Assembly (NCBI RefSeq): GCF_902148845.1
Contig: NC_043755.1
Location: 10,867,290 to 10,931,289 of the forward strand
DNA length: 64,000 nucleotides
Reading direction: 5' to 3'
From: Salarias fasciatus
Taxonomy: Eukaryota; Chordata; Actinopteri; Blenniiformes; Blenniidae
Of this stretch, positions 1-12,553 are shown in pieces. Positions within the stretch are counted from its first letter, which is position 1, and every line of letters starts with the position of its first letter. The translations under genes and the position numbers were made by a program. A model generated the notes under the pieces. It searched no databases. It was given only the letters and a program-made list of their open reading frames with translations, and was not told where the DNA came from.

Positions 1-1728
1 CGGCATTGCGATGAGTGTATGTTCTCTCTATGCCTGCAGGAGTTTTGTATTTTTTCATCCCATTGGATTGAATTCAATTGATGTGAATGGATTTTGATTT
101 AATTGAATCGTGTTGTGACCTTGGTGTTTTGGTTTGGTGCCATTTTATGTTTTCCTTTTTTGTCTGGTTCGTCTGTTTTCCCTCATGGTTCCATGTGTTT
201 AAGGAATTAGTTAATGTTTTAGTTTCATGTCTGTGCTGTTGTGTTCTACATTCAGCGGGTTTTTACAACCACTTCATTGAGGATTACCTTTTGTTTCAGT
301 CCCCTACCTGCAGGTTGAGTCCTTTTCTATTGCAAAATTTCACACTAACAGATTTCATTTGAGTATAATTTAGGATTTGTAATCCACCCGACCATGCAAA
401 ATCTGTAAGCATCATAAAAGGAGAATTAACGGGAGAGCTATTGCCGTGGATCATGTGGGATTGCACAGGTGTGACAAATGAGGTGAATTCAACATTTCCA
501 GTGTTTTTGTTTTTAATTCATTTTAATGTATTTTCAGTATTGTAAAATAGTCTGCTCAAATGTCACAAAGTCACAACCTGACTATCCCATGCATATTTTT
601 AAAAGAGCGTCAAGGATTTCCAGTGTGTTTTTCTCGCAGAATCTGTTTCTGTCAGACCCGTCTCACTTTGTGGTCTTGTCTTCCCCTACCTGTCCACTAG
701 AGGACCCCACCGAGCTTCGCTACAGACCTGCATGTGTGTTTGACAGTGTGCATCGCTCCCTCTATTATATTACAGGTAGTTAAAAGAGCTGCATTCTGAA
801 TTTTAATTCCTTTTTCTTCGATTTGACACATATATGTTGTTGGTCCTGTAGGCTGCAGTATTCTTCCTCCAATGTAAACTTGTAAACAAACATATTGCTG
901 CACTCAGTGAGGTAACTTTAATTTGAATGGAATCCAATAAACCAACTTGCCTTGGGTGGAACTGCTAAGCTATCACAGATGAGACAACTCAGGGATCATT
1001 GTGCTTGTTATGCCTTTGGCATTCGTTCTTGTTGTGTCATTAAAATGGCTATTTTCCCTCAACAATGTTGATTTTCTGTTGACGACTATTTTCTTGGTTC
1101 AGTATTTCAGTCCTGGACGCATTAAAGGCCAAACCCTTAATCTAATAAATGGGCCAAAGGTTTTTATTGGTTGAACCTGGTCTTGGACTGAACTCTTTCA
1201 GGAGTTTATTCAGTGAAAGCTGAGGTTGCACTGAGACGCAGCCCGTCGTCTGCAGCAGCCGACCTCTGCCAGCCACTTGATTTCTAAGTCAAGGTTTTCT
1301 TTGAATAAAGCACACAAAGGCCCCGATCCTTGAAAAAACTCATGTGAAATGCTCAATTGAAGTAGCTCCCTCCCTAAAAAATAAAATAAAAAAGAACGTC
1401 ACGCACTTGAATCAAATGGCATTTTGAGAGCACAAAGTTTACTTGATGTTTTTCCAAAAGGTGCCTGTACTCGAATAAAAATAGATCAAATGACTCCTGA
1501 AAGCCTTTGGATATATTTCACTGATCGTATTTATATTTTACTAATCCCTGGATTTATTTTACTTGTAACTTAACATCTCGGAATAACACAGTAATTTATA
1601 TTCCTTCTTCTCCTCTCTTTTATCCAGGATCAATAGTTTGGATGTTCTGCTGTGTCACATTAGCTGACCGGTCAGTGGGTCACATGATGATTTGGAGTAC
1701 AGCTGAAGTTGTCGAGGTGAAACGGTCT

Positions 1729-1756
<28 letters not shown>
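1729..1756. repeat. (CA)n microsatellite
   Basis: An uninterrupted CA dinucleotide run of about 14 units. It creates spurious poly-Thr/His and poly-Cys/Val open frames on the two strands. Confidence 0.95.
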
Positions 1757-1760
<4 letters not shown>

Positions 1761-2702
1761 AACAAAGTGCATTTACGCAATTTCCCGACAACAACATCAA
1801 CTGCATGAAAACAAGATAAAAAATAATAATCAGAATAGAATCGATGAGACCTGAACCAATGCCTTATGTGTGTTTGAATATATTTAATATATTTCAAACC
1901 AAACATTATTTATTCCTCTTAACAAAGACTGTATTTTAATGCACAAAGCAAACCACAAACTCAGAACTGACTTCAGGGGCAGCTGTAGAACTGGAGCAAA
2001 ACTTCACACGCAAACATTTCTTGAAAGACTCTTTTAATGGAAGAATGACAAGAAACATCAACAAAAACTGACCGCGACAGTCCCAAACTCATGGAAACTT
2101 CTCTAATAACTGTGCTACTAATTTCATAATTGTCAGCACTTACTCACTCATTACTGCCAGAAGTGGCTGTCGTTTCAGTTATGCGTTTCTTTATTATGCT
2201 ATTTTTCTCCACACCTCTTCTGACATTTCTGATTGATGACCATTATATAGCGTAAATATAAGAAAAGACGTCTGGCTCATAATAATATTTGAACTCTAAT
2301 CTTTATGTAGCCGCAGTTACGCAACATTTAGGTGCTAGTGATTTCAGGTTAAATTAAGATGGATATTATAATTTAAACCACAAAATGGCATTTTAACAAA
2401 TGTCAAGGCTGCAAATAACGCACCAGAAATGTGCAAAATATGGTCGGTGGAGAGAAACATTTTTCATGTTCACATGTATCCAGCCCGTGAAAGGAAGTGA
2501 CAGCCACATTTACAAACGGCTGCTGTTAGATTATGATAAATGTTGATGGGTGTCAGATTTGATCTGGCCCTGAGTCTCCATGGCGGCGGCGATGGCGTGG
2601 GCAAAACGCAAAAAAAAAAACATGGCCGTTTAAGAAATGATCACCCACCATTAGGTGGGTCATGGAGAAAAGAAAACCAGAGATTGAGTAAATGTGTGTC
2701 TT

Positions 2703-2720
2703 TGTGTGTGTGTGTGTGTG
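2703..2720. repeat. (TG)n microsatellite
   Basis: A short TG run of about nine units. Confidence 0.9.
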
Positions 2721-4541
2721 CATGTGCTGTGGGGAAAACATGAAACAGTTTGCCCGGTGGCCTGAGCTGACTCGTCTGCGTTGCCATGCAGCCCGATCTG
2801 GTCGCGGTTTATCACAAATTACGAGCTTGTTTATTCTGGCAGCGTCTTTGATGCTGTTGTTATGAGCTTATTGCTCTGGTGATGCACTGCACCCCGCAGA
2901 ATGCTTCAGTGTGGCATTATAACATAATCATATGTGCAAGACAGATTTATATTTTCCAAACAATCGCATGAAAGCAGGGCTGCACAGATGTGCGGAGGTT
3001 AGCTTAGCTCGCCGCCTTGTAGCGGGAATGTCCGTCTTTTGAGTCCTGGATGGGCCAGGTCCGGCCTGTCAGTCTCTGTGCTTCTCCCCAGCAGTCCGAC
3101 TTCTGTCCACCACCCAAAAACGTGTCTTTGAGATGATCTGGAGAATTAAAAAAAACCCCAAAAAAAAACAACATTCTGCAGCAAGTCTGGCATTAGCTCC
3201 GCTTGCTAACCTTTTTTGGTTTTTATTAATGGAATATCTGTTGGCTGAATCTTTCAACTGTTGATGTTTTACTCACTGATGTTGACTGTCCCCCTCTGGC
3301 AGCAGTTTACAATCGGCTTTCAGAGCATTTCTTTTATGAATTAGAGTATTGTGCTCGCAACCAAGGACGGAATAGCGACACTCTTCACGGAGGGTTGAAT
3401 GCAGTCGCCACCCCACTGAATTATGAAACACCACAAAAACTAAAACCTTGAATTAGTCTTCACGATAAGTGTGGGACTCGACTCATTATGTCCTTGATTT
3501 CACCTTGACAACATTTCTGATGTTTTTCGCTCTGAAGCTGAAGCGAATGCTTCACTGCGATTGTTGACAATACTAAAGTAGTGCCGTTCTTGTTTGACAC
3601 CACTTAGAGCTGCTTAGGATTGAACTAAATCACTTATCAAACGTGCTGAGAGGAAAATATAATCGAGGGGATGTGTCCGTTATAATTCTGTATTAATGTT
3701 GGCACATTTGAGAGTGTAAATATCAAAGAGAGGCATCAGCTGCAGCCTTCATTCAAACTCAGACTGGAGACATTTTCCCTGTGAGGCGGAAACACAAAGC
3801 GCTACATGCAGTCCTGTTCTTTACCAATTCTAAATATAAATTTACTTCTACCTCCAGCTTCTGGATGTAAAAGCAGCACACAGCCTAAAATCATTTATTT
3901 TTTCTATTTTTCATTTGATAAACCCGGGGAGTGAGGTCAGTTTCTTGGTTATTTATTTTGGTGGAAACACCCTGGGAAGTTCTAAAACTCAATTTTATTT
4001 CTTTTCGCAGTTTTTTTTTTTTTATCATGACTTGCCAGGATTTGGTGGTAAATATAACACTGACTGAGGTGGACCTGTGAAGACACACACAAATCACTTT
4101 TTTTTTCTCCCTCTTTTACCTGCCAGTTGTAACTGCAATTTCTGGCTGAGCAAGCAGAGGGCACATTTTTGATGATGGTAATCTCAACATTCCCACCTTT
4201 TCTTGTTATTCAGCTAACAGGTTTCAGAAAGATACCGAAAGAGGGATTCCTTGCTCTTTTTGATCAGGCAATAGAAGAAGTGCACATATCCACACATGTA
4301 GCCTTTTCTGCCACTCGCCCTATCGCCATATTGGATCGCTTCAGAACGGAGATTACCATCGTGTGAATAGGAAATAGAATAAATATGTTCAATGATAACA
4401 GTCTGTTTTGCAATAGAATCTTTTTTTTTTTCTTTTTTTTTACGTATTTTCAATCAGAATTCTGATCATCAAGGTATCACGTCTCTTTCTGTAACTGACT
4501 GTAACATTAATCACACAAAACATATCAGCGTTTTCTCATTA

Positions 4542-4547
4542 TTTATT
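4542..4547 (-). terminator. Candidate poly(A) signal of hepcidin
   Basis: TTTATT on the plus strand reads AATAAA on the minus strand. It lies about 260 nt past the hepcidin stop codon and is the first canonical hexamer I found in that direction. The cleavage site was not determined. Confidence 0.5.
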
Positions 4548-4804
4548 CACCGCCAAATATAAACTTATTTCACTCATTCTTTGAAAGAGAGTTACAAAAA
4601 AAAGCAGTAAAACGGCTAGAAAACATATAAAATAAATAAGAGAGAGCAGTAATTGTCAGTGCTTTTCTCTGAATCATAGCACTCAAACAATATTAAACAA
4701 AAAAAAAAAAGATGCTGCAGCAAAAAGAAGTGAAGGAAAGGTCAGCTGTGGAGGAGCCATGAAAAGCGTAATAAATTAATGTTTCGTGGTCGTTGCGAGG
4801 GTCC

Positions 4805-5327
4805 TCAGAACAGGCAGCAGGGTCCGCAGCCCTTTTGGCGTCTGCAGCAGTTGCAGCACCAGCGGCACATTGCGATGTGGCCGTGGCGCTTCTGCCGGAG
4901 GTGGTTCGTTATCTGTGGGGAGGAAAGACGGGGGAGGCGTTTATCTCCAGCGTTTCATCACGTGGGGGAAGAACGAGGCCACTCCGTGGGGAAAACACAT
5001 CCACTTAAGTTTTAATTTGCTCATAGTAATTGGCCTAATTCGTTCAGTCAATTGAACATACCATCCACGGTTCCATCGGCGTCTCTTGATGCGCCGCGAC
5101 TGGAGTGTCGTTGCTCCCTGCCTCCTCCAGCTCCTGCACCTGTTAATGAATTACGCACATTTAGCAGCCACGTCTTAGCATCCTGGCAAAGACATTTGGA
5201 GCTAATGGGCAAATGAAGTGAGCTTAAGTTCGATTCTTACCCCGGCGAACGGGACGGCGGAGACCTCCAGAATGCAAATAAAGGCGAGCACGAGTGTCAC
5301 TGCAACTGCAATGCTGAATGCCTTCAT
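4805..5327 (-). CDS. hamp: Hepcidin, type 1 (iron-regulatory peptide hormone)
   Basis: Three coding exons, minus strand: 5327-5241, 5139-5062 and 4912-4805. All introns are GT-AG and phase 0, giving 90 residues, the usual fish length. Exon 1 begins MKAFSIAVAV and encodes a signal peptide ending near VSA/VPF. Exon 2 is the acidic pro-region. Exon 3 carries the furin-type site RQKR followed by a 26-residue mature peptide with all eight hepcidin cysteines in the pattern CRWCCNCC ... GCGPCC. The peptide starts HGHIAM and ends CCLF. In this family the mature hormone is secreted, mainly by liver, and triggers internalisation of the iron exporter ferroportin; fish forms are also antimicrobial. It lies 7.2 kb downstream of usf2 in the same orientation, the same neighbour relation as in mammals. 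The length, exon plan and cysteine pattern make the call secure. Confidence 0.97.
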
Positions 5328-5540
5328 CTTGCTTGGGCTTTAGACGGTGTGGCGATTAAATCCTGTGAAGATCAGAGTCGGTCGGGCTTCTCTGTCATGG
5401 GTGTTGGACCACCAAGGAGCGCCGCAGCAGCGTCGGTCTACTCTTCGGCTTCAGTGATGGAAGGTGATTTTCTGTGACCCCTGCCGGCTCTGGTTTGAGT
5501 CCCTCCAGCGGCTGATGGCTGAGCGTGTGGACCACGTCAG

Positions 5541-5548
5541 TATTTATA
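5541..5548 (-). promoter_or_regulatory. Hepcidin TATA box
   Basis: The minus strand reads TATAAATA, about 214 nt upstream of the hepcidin start codon, which puts transcription start near 5510. Upstream, around 5670-5683, there is a GGGGGAAATTC run that only approximates an NF-kappaB site. I saw no perfect BMP-responsive GGCGCC in the few hundred bases checked by eye. Confidence 0.6.
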
Positions 5549-7645
5549 CACACTTAGCCGTGGTGTTGCCTCATCGCCGCTGGAGGCCCGGCCCACTCCA
5601 AACAGAAGTTACCTAACTCCACCAGGGAAGTTTTGACCTCCTCGTTTTCAGAGTGCCGCAACACCGGAGGGGGAAATTCTCTGATCTATTTTTGATTGTG
5701 GGCCCACACTGTCAGCAATATCACACCAACTACTAGCTTGGAAATGAAATTACTTTCTGCCGAGAGAACACGTAATTCCACGCGTTTACAAGCCGCTCAA
5801 GCCCATCATTTCCACAATATATGAGAGCGTGTGCTGGAAATGTGGAGTTTTCACGGAGGCGACCTGACGGGAGCGCTGCGGATTGCGGTTCCCTCAGCAA
5901 AAAAAGACCAACCCTGCACGGGGTCAATCTTTCGCACGGCCGACCGAGCTGCACTTGTTCCGACCCGAGAAATCCTTCGCTAAGGAGAAGAAGCCACTTT
6001 GGAATATCCATTGCTCAGTCTAAAGGATGTAATTACAACCTCTCAAATGGAATAATTAGCCCCTCATTTTCAACACGTTCCGTTTTTGCATAATACACAG
6101 GAACCTGCAGTTGAACCAAATTAAATCCCTTTGAGAGCTGCTGAGTAGTAGCGAGGATTAAAAACCTCTATTTGAGAGTCAAGGTGTTTCAATGTGCATT
6201 AGTTGAAAAATGAATATGACATTATGTGATGGGGTTTATTATGTCTGGGCTGAAGACAATTTAGGCTGTAGGTGGTTCCGTCTGCATTTGATGTATATCA
6301 TGTTTCACTTGGTGACACAGCCCATGTGTTATTTTAATGCCTTCTCTTTGCCTCTGAGCATCACTCAAGGAAATAAACCCACCGTGTGAAGCATATTTCA
6401 TTAAAACTGCATGTTTCGCAACCTTTCTGCATAACAATAAATGCCAGCGAATTCATTTATACATTAAACAGTGTGAAATTAAAGTGGTGTTTCTTAAATG
6501 ACAGTAGCATAATGATAATAACCCAGATTGTTGACATTTTCAGGAGAAACCCATACCTCTGAATTTGCAGGAATTATTTTTTCTCCCCCCCTCAGCACAG
6601 AAGCAGCGATAAACACCTACAGATTAATTAACCTGTCAGAGTAAGAAAGCTATTCCACCACATCAGGCTGTGAATAAAAACAAAAAATCAATAATGGTGG
6701 AAATGAAATAAGAAAACGGCAAAAAATAAAGGCGCAAACTGATAAACGGTGGGCTGTGCGAGCTGATAAAATCAGAGGCCATTTGAATTCTCATTACAGC
6801 TTCAAAGTCTTTCCAAATTGCCAGCGCTGACTTAATTAGGGGACAACATGTAGCGGGACCCCTGCGTCAGTCTGTCTCGTTCACTGATAACCCCGCCGGC
6901 CCGCCTGCTTGCTTTGGGTGACCGCAACGTCAGTGTCAACAAATACAGTCATGAATGGCTTCAAATCCGCTGGAATGTTTCCCGGGGATATTCAGTCGGA
7001 TCATGATGTCGTCGGGACTTTGTGTCTTCCGCTATGTGACTTAAAGAGGGTCGAGTTCACTGCCTGACGCGGCATACGATGAGCGCTCATGATGAATCCG
7101 TCTTTCTGTTCAGCACATGAAACTCTGTGTGACTCAGTTCATGAGATCTGAACGTGACAAATAAAATGGACAAAGAACCAAAGTAATCCATCCACTTTGT
7201 CTGTGAGATAAGAGGAAAGAGGTCAAAGCAAAGCATGGCAAGGAGTTTTTGAAAAAAAAAAAAAAAAAAAGGAACTTGTAGTATTGGGCTTTCCAAGAAT
7301 GCGTTGTCCTCTGGACAGTCCCTGAGGCTATCGCTGGGAATCTTCTGGCCAAACAAAACCAGGCACCAGCATGGCGGACAGATTCACCTCAGCAGGCGCC
7401 ACTCGTACCTTTTCCCTCCAAGTAGAGGTCGTTGCCCCCGTCGGTCCCTGTTTCATCATCCTCCCCCCCCCCCCCCCCATCCCCGCCTCCTGCTTCCTCC
7501 CTCCCGGCCAGCTTTATATGGAGCTGGAAGGCTTTGTGCACAATATCGTCCTCTGCAACTCGCCTGTTTTCCAAAATATTGTTCTTCTAATCAGCCGAGC
7601 TGCTGTGTTTACAAAGTCCTGCAAAACTGGGCCAAGGATGTCCAA

Positions 7646-7680
7646 GTGTGTGTGTGTGTGTGTGTGCGCGCGCACGCACA
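7646..7680. repeat. (GT)n(CG)n alternating purine-pyrimidine tract
   Basis: Thirty-five nucleotides alternate strictly between purine and pyrimidine: a GT run passes into a GC run and then CA. Such tracts are prone to Z-DNA formation. Confidence 0.85.
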
Positions 7681-10600
7681 TCACAGGCATGTAAGTCTGT
7701 ACATGTGAACATATCACTTCCAGCAGTCATGGTGCAACTCAATGCACAATTGCAGCAGCAGATTCAGACACAGGGGGCAGCATCGAGTCGAGGTTATTGG
7801 GTTCTGCTGACTGGAAGGATCTTCGTGGCTGTGAGGAAACCTGGGAAACTAACAATGTGTAACTGGAAATTCCAGATAATAAGATGGGTTAGTCCCTATA
7901 TTATACATGAGTAACACCACTTTTATAGACTATTAGAAGCATTGGTCATGTCACATGAAAATTTTTTTTGAAAATTTTTCACTGATTTATGTCTTTTTCT
8001 ATGTTTCTATATTTTGAAGCCATTTTTAAAGGCATTGAAAATTAAACATTTATCTTTTATGAAAACATAAAACTCTCACGAACTTCTCAAGTTACATGAG
8101 TTCGGAGCTGTAAAACACTTACAGTTACCAAATAGGAAGGGACAATAAACAATGAACCCCCCACAAAATCACATGAGAATTCTTAAAAAAAAAAAAAAAG
8201 TTGTATATATTGTCACACTTTCAAGTAATTTTTAAGAAGGAACAGATCCTGGGACGTCATTTTAATTGATTCAATTCTGCTCCTTTTTGAAGTTTCTCTT
8301 AATAATCTCATGTGCTTTTCTTCCCACAATAAATCCAAAACTAACTATAGAAAAAGTGCTTCATAATTGCAGCCTGTTTCCCTTTGAAAGTGAAGAAAGA
8401 ATGATTTTTTCAGTAACTTGTGGCCTTCTGAAAAATCATCCCACAGAGTGGAAAGACTGCTGCCTTGTTTGTTCTCTTAAAGCTAAAATCTGAATCTAAT
8501 GCACCTTTTGTCACGCCGGTGTAAAAACACCCCAGAGGCTGTGTGCCTCAGTGAAAGCTTTTACTTTACGTGTTTTACACGACATTTTTACTGCTTAATG
8601 TGTCACAAAATATATATTTTTTTCCCACTGGTAATGTGATGTTAATTTTGTTCTTGTACTAAGGTGGTTAAATGGTTAAAGCTTAATGGTTAAATGTAAC
8701 GATTCTCGACACTCTCACAGTTTTGAGGTTTATTTCCAGTGATATTCTCATAAACAGTGTCAGGAGTAAATCTATAGCTGATGTATATATATATATGTCC
8801 TCAAGCTTTACTGGAGAGCCAAAACATATCCGTCAGCACGCGTAACCAGCTTGATCCGTCCTTTTGATCAAAATACTGTCAAATATGAGGCTCTGGTTGC
8901 CAAGAAAAAAGTAAAATAAATAAAAAGAATGTGGAGCTCATTGCTGCCTTCCATCAGTGGCAGCAGCGGAATACCTTTGTGTTCACAGGACTCTCATGAG
9001 CGAGGCAGGTGGCGTGTCGTTATTAATGTCAGCCCGGGAAAGATGAGAGCCCGTGTGCCGCACAAGGCATAAGGAGCATTGTACGTCGAGACGGAATAAG
9101 ACCTTTACTGTCAGCTATTTTCAACAAATAACAACATCGGAGAAAGGGAGGCGGTGGACACTGTGCGCTCCTGACATGACGCTCCTATAGCAGGAAAAAA
9201 AAAAAACAAACTAAACAAAAGTAAGACGAGCCTGCAGGACATGAAAGTATGGCTGTCCAAGCAGAATGGCAGGTAGGCATGGCTTCAGTGTAAAAAAAAA
9301 AAAATAAATAAAATCAAAATCAGTTAAGCATACGGTTTTGCTCGACACACCTGAACATAAAAGACATGAAATTAACGGCTTTTACATCTCGCATGAGAGA
9401 TTTCACAGGTTTCTCCCGTCTCCCAAGCAAACATGTGGCATTGACCACACAAATCCACGTCTCAAACCCATTAAGTATGATTCCAGCTTCTCTCCTTCCT
9501 GTTAATGCATCAATTAATTCTTAGTGAATTATCTGCACTGAGAGGTGAAGAGCACTTTCCTTGGTTGAGCCTTTATATTTCAATTTTTTGAGAGATGAGG
9601 CTCTCTGTGTCTTTTAATTTTCCCATTCAGACTGAGTTCATTTCATTTCTGCCTGCGAGCGCTCGTGGAGGAGGCTGACAGACAGAGAGACAGACGGACG
9701 GACGGACGGGGAGTATGTATGTCCCAATCAGAGAGGTACGTGGGATCAGAGATCATCCACTTCAAACAGAAGCAGGGACACACAGACGCCTGTCTGCCTG
9801 CCTGCCTGGCTATCTGTGTATGTTTAAATGGCAGCTGACAAGGCTGGAAGCACTGGAGGGGGGGGGGGGGGGACGAGATGAAAAGCAAAGTAAAGTTAAC
9901 ACACAGTGATTAATGAACGCTGATGGATGATGACGCATTTTAAATAGTCCCACTGTTTGGGATTCTGTTGTGCTGGGATGTGTGCAGCATGAGACAGAAG
10001 CTAAAACTTATCAAAATGACAACCTCTATGCCCTTAAAAATAAATTAATAAATAAACGAAATAAGGGCAGAATGATGCTTAAATGTCTCAGATGTGCTGT
10101 GTCAAGCTCGATCTCGCCGAGGCCTTAGATGTGGCTTTTATCCGCCGCTGATCTCTCTCACCCAAGGTGCCCTCCGAGTCTTCAAACTCCGAGCTGGCTT
10201 CAGTTTCACCGGTGTGTTGATCGGTTGATTGGATGAACCGCGGCACTCAGAGGACACACACTTTTTTGCAAGGACACGAGGCCCATAGTAATTTTACTCC
10301 GATTCATGAAATTGCCTGTAACTCTAATCAGATCTGCACCCTGAGAGACGATCACACTCACAGCTGCATTTGGACTTTCCAGAGAACGCATGTTAAGAAA
10401 TGTGACATAGATGTGAAGAGTACAAAGAGACAAAATCAAACTGCAATCAGACCGTTAGCTAGTGAAAGTTTTATTTATTTTTTTGACATAATTTTACTTA
10501 GAAAAAGATGTTTCTAACCTGAGAACAGTGAGGCTGCTACAGTCTTTTGATTCTTTTCTTTTACCACTTCAAAAAAAAAAAAAAAAAATGAAATGCAAAG

Positions 10601-11013
10601 AAAAAAGAATTATCCACGAATGACCTTTCATTTGTGAACATCCGTCTTCCAAAACGTTATTCATGTCTTCACATTCTCTGCCTCTCTCGCCTCACTAAGA
10701 AAAGAAAAAAAAAAAAAAAAAAAAAAAAAGACCCTCTACTGTAAAACATCTATCATTTAACTTTGGCTGGGAGCCTCGCTGATAGATCAGACACTTGCAC
10801 TATCCCTATCAGGTCTGAATCTAGCAGTCGGAGCCGAGCGGCGCTGCCAAAGCGCGAGCTGTTAACTTACACAGTCTGAGATATTCAAATGGGATCGTCT
10901 GCCTGATTTTGCCAGGGGTCTGAGTGTTGGTTTTGCTTAGCTGGATCCTGAGCTGTTGATATAGGGAGGCGCAATCATGCTCTAATAAGTGGTTCCAAAA
11001 GCTTCGTGTCTCT

Positions 11014-11038
11014 TGTTCTCTCTCTCTCTCTCTCTCTT
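11014..11038. repeat. (CT)n microsatellite
   Basis: A CT dinucleotide run in the hamp-usf2 intergenic region. Confidence 0.85.
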
Positions 11039-12553
11039 TTCCCGCTTTCATTCGCATTGCCCAAAGCGGAACAAACACAAAAAAAAAAGAAGAAGAAGAA
11101 GAAGAAATAAAACATCATGTAAATTCATTCAGAAAATCATCAACAGGGTTAATATTGGTTTTTTTTGGTGCTTGTAAAACCAATTACACTTTAGTTATTG
11201 TTCGCCTGAGTGGATGGAGAAATGTGTGAGGCTGTTTCCAAGTTACATTTCCCAACTTCGCCCGTCGTTTCAAGGAGAATCAGTTGAGCTCAGCTGAGGA
11301 GTACGACGGGATTTCTGTGTATTTCTCTTCCGTAGCGAGCGGTCTTTGAACGGCGCTCTCCGGGGCGCCCCCCCCCCTCCCCGACCCCGTGCGCGCCGAG
11401 ATTCATTTGAAGTGTTATAATACCGAAATAGAGCAAACAGCTTGAAATGAAACGTGGGGGATAATTCACACGCGCGCCGAGACGCGCCGGTAAATCACAC
11501 GTGAACAACGGATGAAAATTAAACCTGCACCTGGGTAGAACTTGCCAAAAAATTAGCGTTTGCATCACTCATTGGCGCAATGGTCGTATTTCGATCTGTA
11601 AACAAATACAATCTGAAGGGGTGGATATTTGCACAGCATCGTGATTCATATGGAGACGTTTTGTTTTTTTTCCTCTGAAAGCAAATGCCCAACAGTTCAA
11701 GTACGCTGCCTCTTTCATCACCTGGAGCTTTCCGATTGCACACACTTCAGGATAATTATTATGACAAAAGGGGGCAAGTATGAGTTAATGAGTTATTGAT
11801 TGTTGATTCCCAGAGATAATCGGCTCAGAACATTCTGAAACATCTGTATTGGACGCGAGTCGTCCCATTTACATGAATCAGGCCAGGAGCGCCGGGATGC
11901 AGCGCTCCTCGTTTGTCTTTGGATCTAGGTAAGCTCACATCACTTCTGTCTGCACGATCATATTTTGCCATAATTTCATGTTTCTCACGTTTAAAAAAAA
12001 CGCACCCCCCCCCCCCCCCGTCTTCTGTGGGGTGAGCGGCCTTTATCGTAACTGGTCTCCATCGAGCCTTCCGTCAGCAAGCGGACTAATAAATTAAAAA
12101 GGAGCTAAAAACAACATATTAAAACAGAACTCAAACACACAAAAAAGAAACGAATAAAAGCGTGAACTAAGTCAGAATTAATAAATGGGGGATGAAATAC
12201 ACTGGCAGGGAATGAAATCAACTGGGAAACAGAGTCCGTGAGGGCTACATAAATAGAAAACACAGGAGTTCGGCGGAGGCGCTCTCTCAGTGGAGGCCCT
12301 CCGATGGAGTCAAGTGGGCTTTTTTCCTTGAAGCGTGTTTTCACCGAGTCGGTGGTTTTCTCGGTGGAAGTGGAACAGTCAAGTGCGGCCGCACCGGCTG
12401 GTGGAGGGTCTGCGACCTGGAAACCCGGGCAAAAAAAAAAGAAAAGGATGCGCTCGCTGTGGAGAAGTGCTTCTCCTCAAGTCTTTCCTCCATCGTTTCC
12501 GCCGTGTCGGGTGCACGTCTTGAGTGGCGACGCTCCTCTCCTCCCGGCCTCCT

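Larger units (their letters stand above)
1..4541. other. Intergenic, no gene recognised
   Basis: I see no exon series, no conserved protein and no RNA gene here on either strand. The open frames are short, low in complexity or run through microsatellites. The stretch is AT-rich with several poly-A/T runs. It lies downstream of hepcidin, so a neighbouring gene's distal sequence could be present but nothing supports one. Confidence 0.6.
5560..12540. other. hamp-usf2 intergenic region, no gene recognised
   Basis: About 7 kb between the hepcidin promoter and the last usf2 exon. It holds poly-C/G and poly-A runs, a TG/CG tract at 7646-7680 and a CT run near 11014-11038. No coding exon could be supported on either strand. 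It is the natural place for enhancers shared by or specific to hamp, but I cannot show any. Confidence 0.6.

Noticed and set aside
7304-7708. 134- and 107-residue plus-strand frames with proline and Cys-Val runs
   Set aside because: They are made by a poly-C tract and a GT microsatellite; no conserved segment.
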